This document shows, one piece after another, positions 1 to 6,007 of a DNA stretch of 12,257 bases. The DNA is from Candidatus Pygmaiobacter gallistercoris (GTDB lineage Bacteria > Bacillota > Clostridia > Oscillospirales > Ruminococcaceae). Made by a program: the position numbers and the translations under genes. The number at the start of each line of letters is the position of its first letter. The stretch's first letter is position 1. The stretch lies in contig DXIA01000120.1 of the NCBI GenBank assembly GCA_019113125.1, positions 1-12,257 of the forward strand, given 5' to 3'. The notes under the pieces are model-generated. The model saw only the letters and a program-made list of their open reading frames with translations, was not told the DNA's origin and did not search any database.

Positions 1-783
1 AACGGGACCTCCGGTTATGAGGAGGCCGCCGCTCAGGGGCTGATCGCCGGCATCAACGCCGCCCGGATGGTGCAGGGGAAGGAGCCGGTGCTGCTCGAGC
101 GGCAGTCGAGCTACATCGGCACCCTGATCGACGACCTGGTGACCAAGGGGGTTATGGATCCCTATCGGATGATGACCAGCCGCAGCGAGTACCGGCTGAC
201 CCTGCGCCAGGACAACGCCGACAGCCGGCTCACCCCGCTGGGACGGGAGATCGGGCTGGTGGATGACGCCCGTTGGGCGAAGTTCGAGGCGGACCAGGCT
301 GCCAAGAAGGCGGAGCTTGCCCGTCTTTCAGCGCGGATTCTCCGGCCCGCCGAGAGTAACCCGCTGCTCGCCGCTCTCGGGGAGCCGCAGACCAATACCG
401 GGATTCCGGCCATCGAGCTGCTGCGCCGCCCCGCAGTGCGCTATGCCGCGCTGGTTGAGCTGATCGGCCCCGGGGAAGGGGTCAGCCCCCATGTGGCAAA
501 CCAGCTCGAGACCGAGATCAAGTATGAGGGCTATATCCGCCGCCAGCAGCAGAAGATCGCCTCGCTGGCAAGACAGGAGAAGGTTGTGATCCCGGCCGAC
601 TTCGACTACGACAGGATCACCGGCATCCGGCTTGAGGCGCGGGAGAAACTCTCCAAAATCCGCCCGCGCAACCTCGGGCAGGCCGGCCGGATCCCGGGGG
701 TCAACCCGGCGGATATCGCGGTGCTGTCGGTGGAGCTCGCCGCCCGTCGCGCCGCGGCAAAAAAGGGGGAAAAAGATGATTGA
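1..783 (+). CDS. mnmG: MnmG (GidA), 3' part only: tRNA uridine-34 cmnm5 modification enzyme
   Basis: This is the C-terminal 260 residues of MnmG; the 5' part lies before the window. The frame is open from base 1. With MnmE, the FAD protein MnmG installs carboxymethylaminomethyl at wobble U34 of several tRNAs, in the cytoplasm. Family hallmarks visible are the NGTSGYEEAAAQG segment at the very start, then TSRSEYRLTLRQDNAD, and the C-terminal tRNA/MnmE-binding domain with YEGYIRRQQQ and the IPGVNPADI ending. The end is intact (TGA at 781-783). It overlaps the rsmG start by 8 nt, which implies translational coupling. The mnmG-rsmG-parAB order is classic near bacterial origins. No frameshift is seen. 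The FAD-binding N-terminal half cannot be assessed. Confidence 0.97.
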   Translation, partial: NGTSGYEEAAAQGLIAGINAARMVQGKEPVLLERQSSYIGTLIDDLVTKGVMDPYRMMTSRSEYRLTLRQDNADSRLTPLGREIGLVDDARWAKFEADQAAKKAELARLSARILRPAESNPLLAALGEPQTNTGIPAIELLRRPAVRYAALVELIGPGEGVSPHVANQLETEIKYEGYIRRQQQKIASLARQEKVVIPADFDYDRITGIRLEAREKLSKIRPRNLGQAGRIPGVNPADIAVLSVELAARRAAAKKGEKDD

Positions 784-1480
784 CTGTGGAAGACTGCGGG
801 AGAATGCCGCCCGCTGCGGGGTGCCGCTGACCGAGGAACAGGCGCAGCTGCTCGACCGGTACGCCGCGCTGCTGGTCGAGACCAACGCCCGGTTTAACCT
901 CACCGCAATCACCGATCCCGAGGGGATCGAGAACAAGCATTTCATCGACTCGCTGCTGCTCGCCGCCCAGCCGGAGGTCGCCGGCAGTCTGGTGGATGTC
1001 GGCAGCGGGGCAGGATTTCCCGGGGTGGTCGCGAAGATCTACAAGTCGGATCTCGCGCTCACCCTGCTCGAGCCGACCGGCAAGCGGCTGGATTTTCTGC
1101 GGGATCTCTGCGGCGCACTCGGCCTTTCGGCTGATTTTGTCAAGGAACGGGCGGAGGAGGCGGCCCGCAAGGGTTGGCGGGAGCAGTTTGACACCGCAAC
1201 CGCCCGGGCGGTCGCCCGGCTCAACAAGCTCGCAGAATACTGCCTGCCGCTGGTGCGGGTCGGCGGCAGTTTTCTCGCAATGAAGGCGGAATCCGCCGCC
1301 GAGGAGCTGGAGGAGGCCCGTCCCGCGATCCGCAAACTCGGGGGAGAGGTGACCGCGCTGCGGCGGTTCTCGCTGCCCGGCGGGGACGAGCGGGGGATCA
1401 TCGTCATCAAAAAGATATCGCAGACTCCGCCAGTATACCCCAGAAACGGCGGAAAGATTGCAAAATCCCCCCTCAAATGA
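776..1480 (+). CDS. rsmG: RsmG (GidB), 16S rRNA guanosine-527 N7-methyltransferase
   Basis: This is a 234-aa SAM-dependent methyltransferase that methylates G527 of 16S rRNA on the small subunit; loss causes low-level streptomycin resistance in several bacteria (family knowledge). The SAM-binding loop VDVGSGAGFPG is followed by LLEPTGKRLDFLRDL, which contains the ribose-binding acidic residue. The RAVARLNKLAEYCLPLVRVGG segment and the C-terminal YPRNGGKIAKSPL tail fit Firmicutes RsmG. The start at 776 is chosen because GGGGG at 765-769 lies 6 nt upstream, and the protein then begins MIDCGRLRENAARCG, as expected for the family. An in-frame start at 632 exists but would lie deep inside mnmG. 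I see no terminator after the gene, so some read-through into noc is possible. Confidence 0.96.
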   Translation: MIDCGRLRENAARCGVPLTEEQAQLLDRYAALLVETNARFNLTAITDPEGIENKHFIDSLLLAAQPEVAGSLVDVGSGAGFPGVVAKIYKSDLALTLLEPTGKRLDFLRDLCGALGLSADFVKERAEEAARKGWREQFDTATARAVARLNKLAEYCLPLVRVGGSFLAMKAESAAEELEEARPAIRKLGGEVTALRRFSLPGGDERGIIVIKKISQTPPVYPRNGGKIAKSPLK

Positions 1481-1514
1481 CAGGCAAGGCTCGAATTTTG
1501 TAAATGGAAAAAAC

Positions 1515-1543
1515 TGGTAATTTTGATCCTTTTGTGATATCCT
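1515..1543 (+). promoter_or_regulatory. Weak candidate promoter upstream of noc
   Basis: The rsmG-noc gap (1481-1613) contains an extended -10-like TGATATCCT, with hexamer TATCCT at 1538-1543. A poor -35 (TGGTAA, 1515-1520) lies 17 bp upstream. Only the TG extension and 4 of 6 -10 positions match consensus. The octamer AACTGGTA occurs at 1512-1519 and again at 1559-1566. Since no terminator follows rsmG, noc may instead be transcribed with mnmG-rsmG. Confidence 0.3.
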
Positions 1544-1613
1544 GTAACTGTTCCGAAGAACTGGTAGTCTTTGGACGGCTGCAGGATTTTTTTTGCGAAA
1601 GGGGGCGGGCGGG

Positions 1614-2420
1614 ATGCTTTTCTCGAAACTTCAGGTGGCCGGACAGGTGGTGCTGGTACCGCTGGACCAGATCAAGCCCTCGCCCTGGCAGGCGCGGCGG
1701 CGGTTCGACCAAAAGGAGCTGCAGGCGCTCGCGGTCAGTATTCGGGAGAATGGGCTGCTGCAGCCGGTCACCCTGCTGCGGGCCGGCCGGGACCGGTATC
1801 TGCTGGTGGCGGGGGAGCGGCGGGTGCGGGCGGCAAAGATGATCGGCATGGAGAAGATTCCCGCAATCCTCGTTGACTACGAGGATGGACAGGCCGCCAC
1901 CCTCGCCCTCGAGGAGAATCTGCGGCGGCAGCAGCTCGGCCCATTTGAGGAGGCCGAGGCACTGCGCCAGCTGCTTGCTCTCTGGGGCTGCACCCAGTCG
2001 GAGGGAGCAAAACGAATGGGGCTCTCCCAAAGTGCCCTCGCAAACAAGCTGCGGCTGCTCAACCTCTCCGGAGAGGTTCGCACCGCCGCCGAAGAGGCTG
2101 GCTTGACCGAGCGACATGTCCGGGCGCTGCTGCGGCTTGAAAAGGAGACGGATCAGCTCGGACTTATCAGTGAAATCGCCGCCGGCTCGCTGACCGTCAG
2201 CCAGACCGAACGGCGGGTGGAACAGCTGCTGCGGGGGGCAAAGCAACGCCCTGCCCGCAAAGGAATGGTGCGGGATGTGCGGATCTTTGTCAATACCGTC
2301 AACCGGGCGGTCAGCCTGATGAAGAGCGCCGGCATCCCGGCCAGTGTTGAGCAGCGGCAGAGTGGAGATGTGCTGGAGTACCTGGTGCGGATCCCAACAA
2401 ACAAGGCAACCCTTCACTAA
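1614..2420 (+). CDS. noc: Noc-type ParB paralogue (nucleoid occlusion protein)
   Basis: This 268-aa ParB/Noc family CTPase has ParB motif GERRVRA (67-73), ENLRRQ (101-106), a helix-turn-helix at about 127-150 and a Noc-like C-terminal dimer domain (VRDVRIFVNTVNRAV to VRIP). Noc clamps onto DNA at NBS sites and keeps division septa off the nucleoid in Bacillus. At the four positions reported to switch ParB/Noc specificity (Caulobacter ParB 173, 179, 184, 201) it has Q139, K145, N150 and R167. Three of these are the Noc residues; the fourth is neither the Noc K nor the ParB A. The ATG at 1614 is preferred over the TTG at 1593 because AAAGGGGG (1598-1605) lies 8 nt upstream. The N-terminus (MLFSKLQ) is shorter than the Bacillus membrane-targeting helix, so membrane binding is uncertain. 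An intrinsic terminator follows. Confidence 0.9.
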   Translation: MLFSKLQVAGQVVLVPLDQIKPSPWQARRRFDQKELQALAVSIRENGLLQPVTLLRAGRDRYLLVAGERRVRAAKMIGMEKIPAILVDYEDGQAATLALEENLRRQQLGPFEEAEALRQLLALWGCTQSEGAKRMGLSQSALANKLRLLNLSGEVRTAAEEAGLTERHVRALLRLEKETDQLGLISEIAAGSLTVSQTERRVEQLLRGAKQRPARKGMVRDVRIFVNTVNRAVSLMKSAGIPASVEQRQSGDVLEYLVRIPTNKATLH

Positions 2421-2435
2421 TATATTGCACGCAGG

Positions 2436-2464
2436 AAACGGCGAACTTCGGTTCGCCGTTTTTC
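2436..2464 (+). terminator. Intrinsic terminator of noc with UUCG tetraloop
   Basis: An 11-bp stem (2436-2446 with 2451-2461) is closed by a C(UUCG)G tetraloop and followed by a T-run interrupted only by C2464. It ends noc transcription just before the parS pair, so parA needs its own promoter. Confidence 0.92.
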
Positions 2465-2467
2465 TGT

Positions 2468-2483
2468 TGTTTCACGTGAAACA
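2468..2483. promoter_or_regulatory. parS site 1 (ParB loading site)
   Basis: The sequence is the perfect 16-bp palindrome TGTTTCACGTGAAACA, the canonical bacterial parS. The symmetry extends to 18 bp (2467-2484). ParB nucleates here and spreads as a CTP-dependent clamp, with ParA separating the origins (established knowledge). The site lies in the noc-parA spacer, upstream of the parA promoter. Confidence 0.97.
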
Positions 2484-2496
2484 AACACAGGATCAC

Positions 2497-2512
2497 TGTT
2501 TCACGTGAAACA
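2497..2512. promoter_or_regulatory. parS site 2 (ParB loading site)
   Basis: This is a second identical TGTTTCACGTGAAACA palindrome, centred 29 bp from the first. The 13-bp gap shares no other repeat. It ends 58 bp before the parA -10 hexamer, so ParB bound here could load on DNA and also affect parA transcription. Confidence 0.97.
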
Positions 2513-2541
2513 AAGGTAAAAAAAGCGACAAAAGAGAAAAA

Positions 2542-2556
2542 ACGGGTTCCACCCGT
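2542..2556. repeat. Short inverted repeat at the parA -35 region (possible operator)
   Basis: The arms ACGGG (2542-2546) and CCCGT (2552-2556) flank a 5-bp centre. The element covers the position where the parA -35 should lie (about 2546-2552). It is unrelated to parS. It could bind a regulator or be chance; the arms are only 5 bp. Confidence 0.35.
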
Positions 2557-2575
2557 CCGGTGTCTGTGCTATAAT
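2546..2575 (+). promoter_or_regulatory. parA promoter (extended -10)
   Basis: A perfect TATAAT at 2570-2575 is preceded by TGC (2567-2569), giving an extended -10. The -35 is poor (GTTCCA, 2546-2551, spacing 18), as is common with extended -10 promoters. Transcription should start near 2582, leaving a leader of only about 18 nt before parA. Confidence 0.75.
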
Positions 2576-2599
2576 TGGCAATACAGGAGTTGATTGAGT

Positions 2600-3373
2600 T
2601 TGAGTAAGGTCGTTGCGATCACAAATCAGAAGGGCGGGGTGGGGAAGACCACCACCGCCGTCAACCTCGCCTCGGCGGTCGCCGCCGTCGGCAAGCGGGT
2701 GCTGCTGGTCGATCTCGATCCGCAGGGCAACAGCACCAGCGGCTATGGTATCTCCAAGCGTGGGGTGGAGCGCAGCGTCTATCAGCTGCTGATCGGGGAG
2801 GCTCCGGCGGAGGAGTGTATTCTCAAGACCAAGTATCAGGTTGACCTGATTCCCTCGAATATCCAGCTATCGGGGGCCGGCATCGAACTGGTCACCCTGG
2901 ACCGGCGGGAGGCCCGGCTGCGGGAGGGACTGGCTCCGGTGCTGAAGAATTATGATTTTGTCTTTATCGACTGCCCGCCCTCGCTGGATCTTTTGACCCT
3001 CAACGGCCTGTGTGCCTGCGACACGGTTTTGGTGCCGATCCAGTGTGAGTTTTTCGCGCTGGAGGGGCTGTCCGAGCTGATGAGCACGGTGCGGACGGTG
3101 AAAAAGCGGTACAACCGGTATCTTGAGATCGAAGGGGTACTGCTGACGATGTATGACGGGCGGCTGAATCTGACGCTGCAGGTGGTAGCGGAGGTCAAGA
3201 AGTACTTCCCGAACAAGGTTTACAAGACGGCGATTCCCCGCAATGTCCGGCTCTCGGAGGCCCCCAGCTTCGGCGCCCCGGTCAACTATTATGACCGGAG
3301 CTCGAAGGGGGCACAGGCCTATGCGGAGCTGGCGGCAGAGTTTTTGGCGGCAAACCGGGGCGCCGAAGCGTGA
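2600..3373 (+). CDS. parA: ParA (Soj), chromosome-partitioning ATPase
   Basis: This 257-aa ParA/MinD-family ATPase binds the nucleoid as an ATP dimer, is released by ParB and drives origin segregation; in Bacillus, Soj also controls DnaA. Visible motifs are the deviant Walker A KGGVGKTT (11-18), Walker A' LVDLDPQGN with D40, Walker B FVFIDCPPS and the C-terminal IPRNVRLSEAPS with the DNA-binding arginine. The start is one of two TTG codons. 2600 gives MSKVVAITNQKGG, the usual Soj N-terminus, with AGGAG (2585-2589) 10 nt upstream; 2594 would add two residues at only 4 nt spacing. The C-terminus is altered: the last 83 bp before codon 253's third base recur downstream, where the reading ends directly in a stop, whereas this copy runs on through GAEA. 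The catalytic domain is intact, so the protein should work. Confidence 0.96.
   Translation: MSKVVAITNQKGGVGKTTTAVNLASAVAAVGKRVLLVDLDPQGNSTSGYGISKRGVERSVYQLLIGEAPAEECILKTKYQVDLIPSNIQLSGAGIELVTLDRREARLREGLAPVLKNYDFVFIDCPPSLDLLTLNGLCACDTVLVPIQCEFFALEGLSELMSTVRTVKKRYNRYLEIEGVLLTMYDGRLNLTLQVVAEVKKYFPNKVYKTAIPRNVRLSEAPSFGAPVNYYDRSSKGAQAYAELAAEFLAANRGAEA
3275..3357 (+). repeat. Direct repeat copy A: 3' end of parA
   Basis: These 83 bp are identical base for base to 3463-3545 (offset 188). Here they are part of the functional parA frame, encoding its APVNYYDRSSKG to FLAANR tail. The identity begins exactly at a codon boundary and stops at the third base of the Arg codon (CGG here, CGA in copy B). 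Confidence 0.98.
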
Positions 3374-3462
3374 GCGAAGGGGGAAGAAGAGGCGGATTTT
3401 AAAAAATCCGTCGGGCCGGCAGGAAAAGCCTGAGCGAGAGAAAGACCAGAGGCCGGCCCCGT
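3358..3462. other. 105-bp GC-rich insert between the two parA-tail copies
   Basis: The insert adds four codons and a stop to parA, then is untranslated. It contains a hairpin-forming palindrome at 3393-3410 (CGGATTTT/AAAATCCG). A GC-rich inverted pair, GGGCCGGC (3413-3420) and GCCGGCCC (3452-3459), encloses 31 nt. Two similar stretches, GCGTGAGCGAAG (3368-3379) and GCCTGAGCGAGA (3428-3439), differ at few positions. There is no T-run typical of a terminator and no transposase. It resembles a small non-coding dispersed repeat (REP/MITE-like), but that is inference; its genomic copy number is unknown. Confidence 0.6.
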
Positions 3463-3549
3463 GCCCCGGTCAACTATTATGACCGGAGCTCGAAGGGGGC
3501 ACAGGCCTATGCGGAGCTGGCGGCAGAGTTTTTGGCGGCAAACCGATGA
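3463..3549 (+). pseudogene. Direct repeat copy B: orphan parA tail with stop codon
   Basis: Bases 3463-3545 repeat the parA end exactly. In the matching frame they encode the last 28 ParA residues, followed directly by TGA at 3547-3549. No start codon lies in this frame between the stop at 3400 and the repeat, so it is unlikely to be translated. It probably keeps the ancestral parA 3' end and its natural junction with the parB leader, while copy A has been displaced by the insert. An assembly error cannot be excluded from sequence alone. Confidence 0.8.
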
Positions 3550-3621
3550 AGGAGAAAAATTCCGCGGCGGAATGCATCCGGCGCGGGGGACCAACAATAC
3601 AGAAGAAAAGGGGGAATCCGT

Positions 3622-4488
3622 TTGGCGGCAAAAAAAGGCGGACTCGGCCGGGGACTTGAATCTCTGTTTGCCGACTCCGGCACCACGGAGGCGAGCGCGC
3701 CGAGCAATCTGCCGATCGCGGAGATCGAACCGGATAAAAACCAACCGAGAAAGCATTTTGCGCCGGAAAGTCTCTCCGAGCTGGCTGAGTCGATCCGGCA
3801 GCACGGGGTGCTGCAGCCGATTACCGTCCGGCCGAATCCCGCCGGCGGCTACCAGATTATCGCCGGCGAGCGGCGGTGGCGGGCCGCGCGGGAGGCGGGA
3901 CTGGTTGAGATCCCGGCGATTGTGCGGGAGATCGGCGATCAGGACGCGATGGAGCTCGCGTTGGTCGAGAATCTACAGCGGGAGGACCTCAACCCAGTCG
4001 AAGAGGCGTTCGGCTACCGTCAGCTGATCGACCGCTGTGGCCTGACCCAGGAGCAGGCGGCGGCGCGGGTCGCAAAGAGCCGGCCGGCGGTCGCCAACGC
4101 GCTGCGGCTGCTCACCCTGCCGGAAGAGGTGCTCACCCTGCTGCGGCGGGGGGAGATCAGCGCCGGACATGCCCGGGCGGCCCTCACGCTGGAGGATCCC
4201 GCCGCCCAGATCGAGGCGGTGCGGCTGATGATCGCCCAGCGGCTCAATGTGCGGCAGGCGGAGGCGCTCTGCAAGCGGATGGCAAAGCCTGCCCGGCCGA
4301 AGAAGGAGACCCATCGCCCGGCCTTCCCCTGCGAGGTGGAGCTCGCGCTGCAGGAGACCCTCGGCACCGAGGTCGGGGTTCGGTATAAGGATGGAAAAGG
4401 CGTGCTGCAGCTGCACTTTTACAGCGATGATCAGCTGCGCGCGTTTGCGAATCTTTTGGGAAACTATGAGAAGGAGAAGAAGGACTAA
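3622..4488 (+). CDS. parB: ParB (Spo0J), parS-binding CTPase
   Basis: This 288-aa centromere-binding protein loads at parS, slides as a CTP clamp and recruits SMC (family knowledge). The N-terminal GGLGRGLESLF is the basic peptide that stimulates ParA ATPase. GERRWRA (82-88) and ENLQRE (116-121) form the CTP site, and a helix-turn-helix spans about 141-165. At the four ParB/Noc specificity positions it has R154, A160, T165 and G182. R and G are the ParB-type residues, in contrast to Noc upstream, so this protein should read the two parS sites. The TTG start at 3622 is supported by AAAGGGGG ending 7 nt upstream. The first bases, TTTGGCGGCAAA (3621-3632), also occur in both parA-tail copies. 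The stop overlaps the serS start (TAATG), so the two are coupled. Confidence 0.97.
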   Translation: MAAKKGGLGRGLESLFADSGTTEASAPSNLPIAEIEPDKNQPRKHFAPESLSELAESIRQHGVLQPITVRPNPAGGYQIIAGERRWRAAREAGLVEIPAIVREIGDQDAMELALVENLQREDLNPVEEAFGYRQLIDRCGLTQEQAAARVAKSRPAVANALRLLTLPEEVLTLLRRGEISAGHARAALTLEDPAAQIEAVRLMIAQRLNVRQAEALCKRMAKPARPKKETHRPAFPCEVELALQETLGTEVGVRYKDGKGVLQLHFYSDDQLRAFANLLGNYEKEKKD

Positions 4489-5783
4489 TGCTGGACATCA
4501 AGTTTGTGCGGGAAAATCCCGAGATCGTCAAGGAGAACATCAAAAAGAAGTTCCAGGATGAAAAGCTGCCGCTGGTGGACGAGGTCATCGCGCTGGACGC
4601 CGAGAACCGCAAGACCATCACCGAGGCCGAGGCGCTGCGGGCCGAGCGCAACCGCCTGTCCAAGACCATCGGCGGTCTGATGGGGCAGGGGAAGAAGGAG
4701 GAGGCCGAGCAGGTCAAGGCGCAGGTTGCCCAGCAGGCCGATCGGCTCAAGGAACTCGAGGCGAAGGAGACCGAGCTCGCCGACAAGATCCGGACCATCA
4801 TGCTCACCATCCCGAACATCATCGATCCGAGCGTACCCATCGGCCCGGACGACAGCCACAACGTCGAGGTGCAGCGGTTCGGCGAGCCGGTGGTGCCGGA
4901 TTTTGAGATCCCCTACCACACCCAGATCATGGAGAGCTTTGACGGCATCGACCTCGACAGCGCCCGCCGGGTCGCCGGTAACGGTTTCTACTACCTGCTC
5001 GGGGACATCGCACGGCTGCACGAGGCGGTGCTCGCCTATGCGCGGGACTTCATGATCGACAAGAAGGGCTTTACCTATGTCATTCCGCCCTTCATGATGC
5101 ACGGTGCAGTGGTGCAGGGGGTCATGAGTTTCCCCGAGATGGACGCGATGATGTACAAGATCGAGGGAGAGGACCTCTACCTGATCGGTACCAGTGAACA
5201 CACGATGATCGGCCGGTTCGTCGACCAGATCATCCCGGAGGAGCAGCTGCCGCTGACCCTGACCAGCTACAGCCCCTGTTTCCGCAAGGAGAAGGGGAGC
5301 CACGGCATCGAAGAGCGGGGCGTCTACCGGATCCACCAGTTCGAGAAACAGGAGATGATCGTCGTCTGCCGCCCCGAGGAGAGCATGGAGTGGTACGACA
5401 AGCTCTGGAAGAACAGCGTCGAGCTCTTCCGCAGCATGGACATCCCGGTGCGGCAGCTTGAGTGCTGCAGCGGCGACCTCGCCGACCTGAAGGTCAAGAG
5501 CTGCGACATCGAGGCCTGGAGTCCCCGCCAGCAGAAGTACTTCGAGGTCTGCAGCTGCTCCAACCTTGGCGACGCACAGGCCCGGCGTCTGCGGATCCGG
5601 GTCAAGGGCGCCGACGGCAAGAACTACCTCGCCCACACCCTCAACAACACCTGTGTCGCCCCGCCGCGGATGCTGATCGCTCTGCTCGAGAATAACCTGC
5701 AGGCCGACGGCAGTGTGCGGATCCCCGAGGTGCTGCGCCCCTATATGGGCGGCAAGGCAGAACTGCGGCCGAAGAAAAAATAA
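4488..5783 (+). CDS. serS: Seryl-tRNA synthetase, divergent catalytic-site subtype
   Basis: This 431-aa class II synthetase charges tRNA-Ser in the cytoplasm. Residues 1-105 form the antiparallel coiled-coil tRNA-binding arm, beginning with the typical MLDIKFVRENPEIVKENIKK. The catalytic core carries motif 2 at 264-290 (CFRKEKGSHGIEERGVYR then HQFEKQEM) and motif 3 at about 389-420, ending in PYMGGK. Several active-site loops differ from the B. subtilis/E. coli form: TSEH (235-238) where TAEVPL is usual, SHGIEERGVYRIHQF for SAGRDTRGLIRQHQF, and LNNTCVAPPR for LNGSGLAVGR. These look like a recognised variant rather than damage, since length and motif order are normal. It begins in the parB stop codon, with AAGGAG at 4471-4476 inside the parB end, and is followed by a strong terminator. 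It is the only synthetase in the window. Confidence 0.97.
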   Translation: MLDIKFVRENPEIVKENIKKKFQDEKLPLVDEVIALDAENRKTITEAEALRAERNRLSKTIGGLMGQGKKEEAEQVKAQVAQQADRLKELEAKETELADKIRTIMLTIPNIIDPSVPIGPDDSHNVEVQRFGEPVVPDFEIPYHTQIMESFDGIDLDSARRVAGNGFYYLLGDIARLHEAVLAYARDFMIDKKGFTYVIPPFMMHGAVVQGVMSFPEMDAMMYKIEGEDLYLIGTSEHTMIGRFVDQIIPEEQLPLTLTSYSPCFRKEKGSHGIEERGVYRIHQFEKQEMIVVCRPEESMEWYDKLWKNSVELFRSMDIPVRQLECCSGDLADLKVKSCDIEAWSPRQQKYFEVCSCSNLGDAQARRLRIRVKGADGKNYLAHTLNNTCVAPPRMLIALLENNLQADGSVRIPEVLRPYMGGKAELRPKKK

Positions 5784-5798
5784 TCTGGAAATTTATGG

Positions 5799-5833
5799 AA
5801 ATTGGGACGATGCTGCATCGTCCCAATTTTTTT
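5799..5833 (+). terminator. Intrinsic terminator of the parA-parB-serS unit
   Basis: A 12-bp stem (5801-5812 with 5816-5827), extendable by two A-T pairs, closes on a 3-nt loop and is followed by seven T. It lies 16 nt after the serS stop and clearly separates serS from the tRNA promoter. Confidence 0.93.
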
Positions 5834-5865
5834 GGGGAAAACAGCGGATACCGGGATAAAAAAGG

Positions 5866-5894
5866 TTGACAATCGGTGAAAAAACCGATATAAT
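5866..5894 (+). promoter_or_regulatory. Consensus sigma-A promoter for the tRNA-Met/tRNA-Glu unit
   Basis: TTGACA (5866-5871) and TATAAT (5889-5894) are both perfect, with a 17-bp spacer. This is a very strong housekeeping promoter, as expected for stable RNA. The start should be near 5901, leaving a leader of about 28 nt before tRNA-Met. Confidence 0.96.
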
Positions 5895-5928
5895 ATTAAA
5901 GCACCATTCAAAAATGGCTTGCTTAAAT

Positions 5929-6005
5929 GGCGGTATAGCTCAGTTGGCTAGAGCATTCGGTTCATACCCGAAGTGTCACCGGTTCGAATCCAGTTACCGC
6001 TACCA
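5929..6005 (+). tRNA. tRNA-Met(CAU), elongator type
   Basis: A 77-nt cloverleaf with encoded CCA. The acceptor GGCGGTA pairs with TACCGCT (G1-U72 wobble), the D stem is GCTC/GAGC and the anticodon stem TTCGG/CCGAA encloses TTCATAC with anticodon CAU. The G1-U72 pair and the lack of three G-C pairs in the anticodon stem argue against initiator tRNA. A tRNA-Ile2 read as CAU is less likely from the acceptor but not excluded. The T stem (ACCGG/CCAGT) has a C-A mismatch at pair 51-63. Confidence 0.95.
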
Positions 6006-6007
6006 AA

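Noticed and set aside
1015..1028. Partial Noc-binding-site match (ATTTCCCGGG) inside rsmG
   Set aside because: Only the left 10 of 14 positions match and the sequence encodes the conserved GFPG SAM-loop, so coding constraint explains it.
3461..4027. 188-aa + strand frame starting in the duplicated parA tail
   Set aside because: It is out of frame with both parA and parB; beyond 3622 it is an Arg/Ser-rich shadow of parB.
4485..5636. 383-aa open frame on the - strand
   Set aside because: Antisense shadow of serS with repetitive Leu/Val/Asp composition and no recognisable domain.
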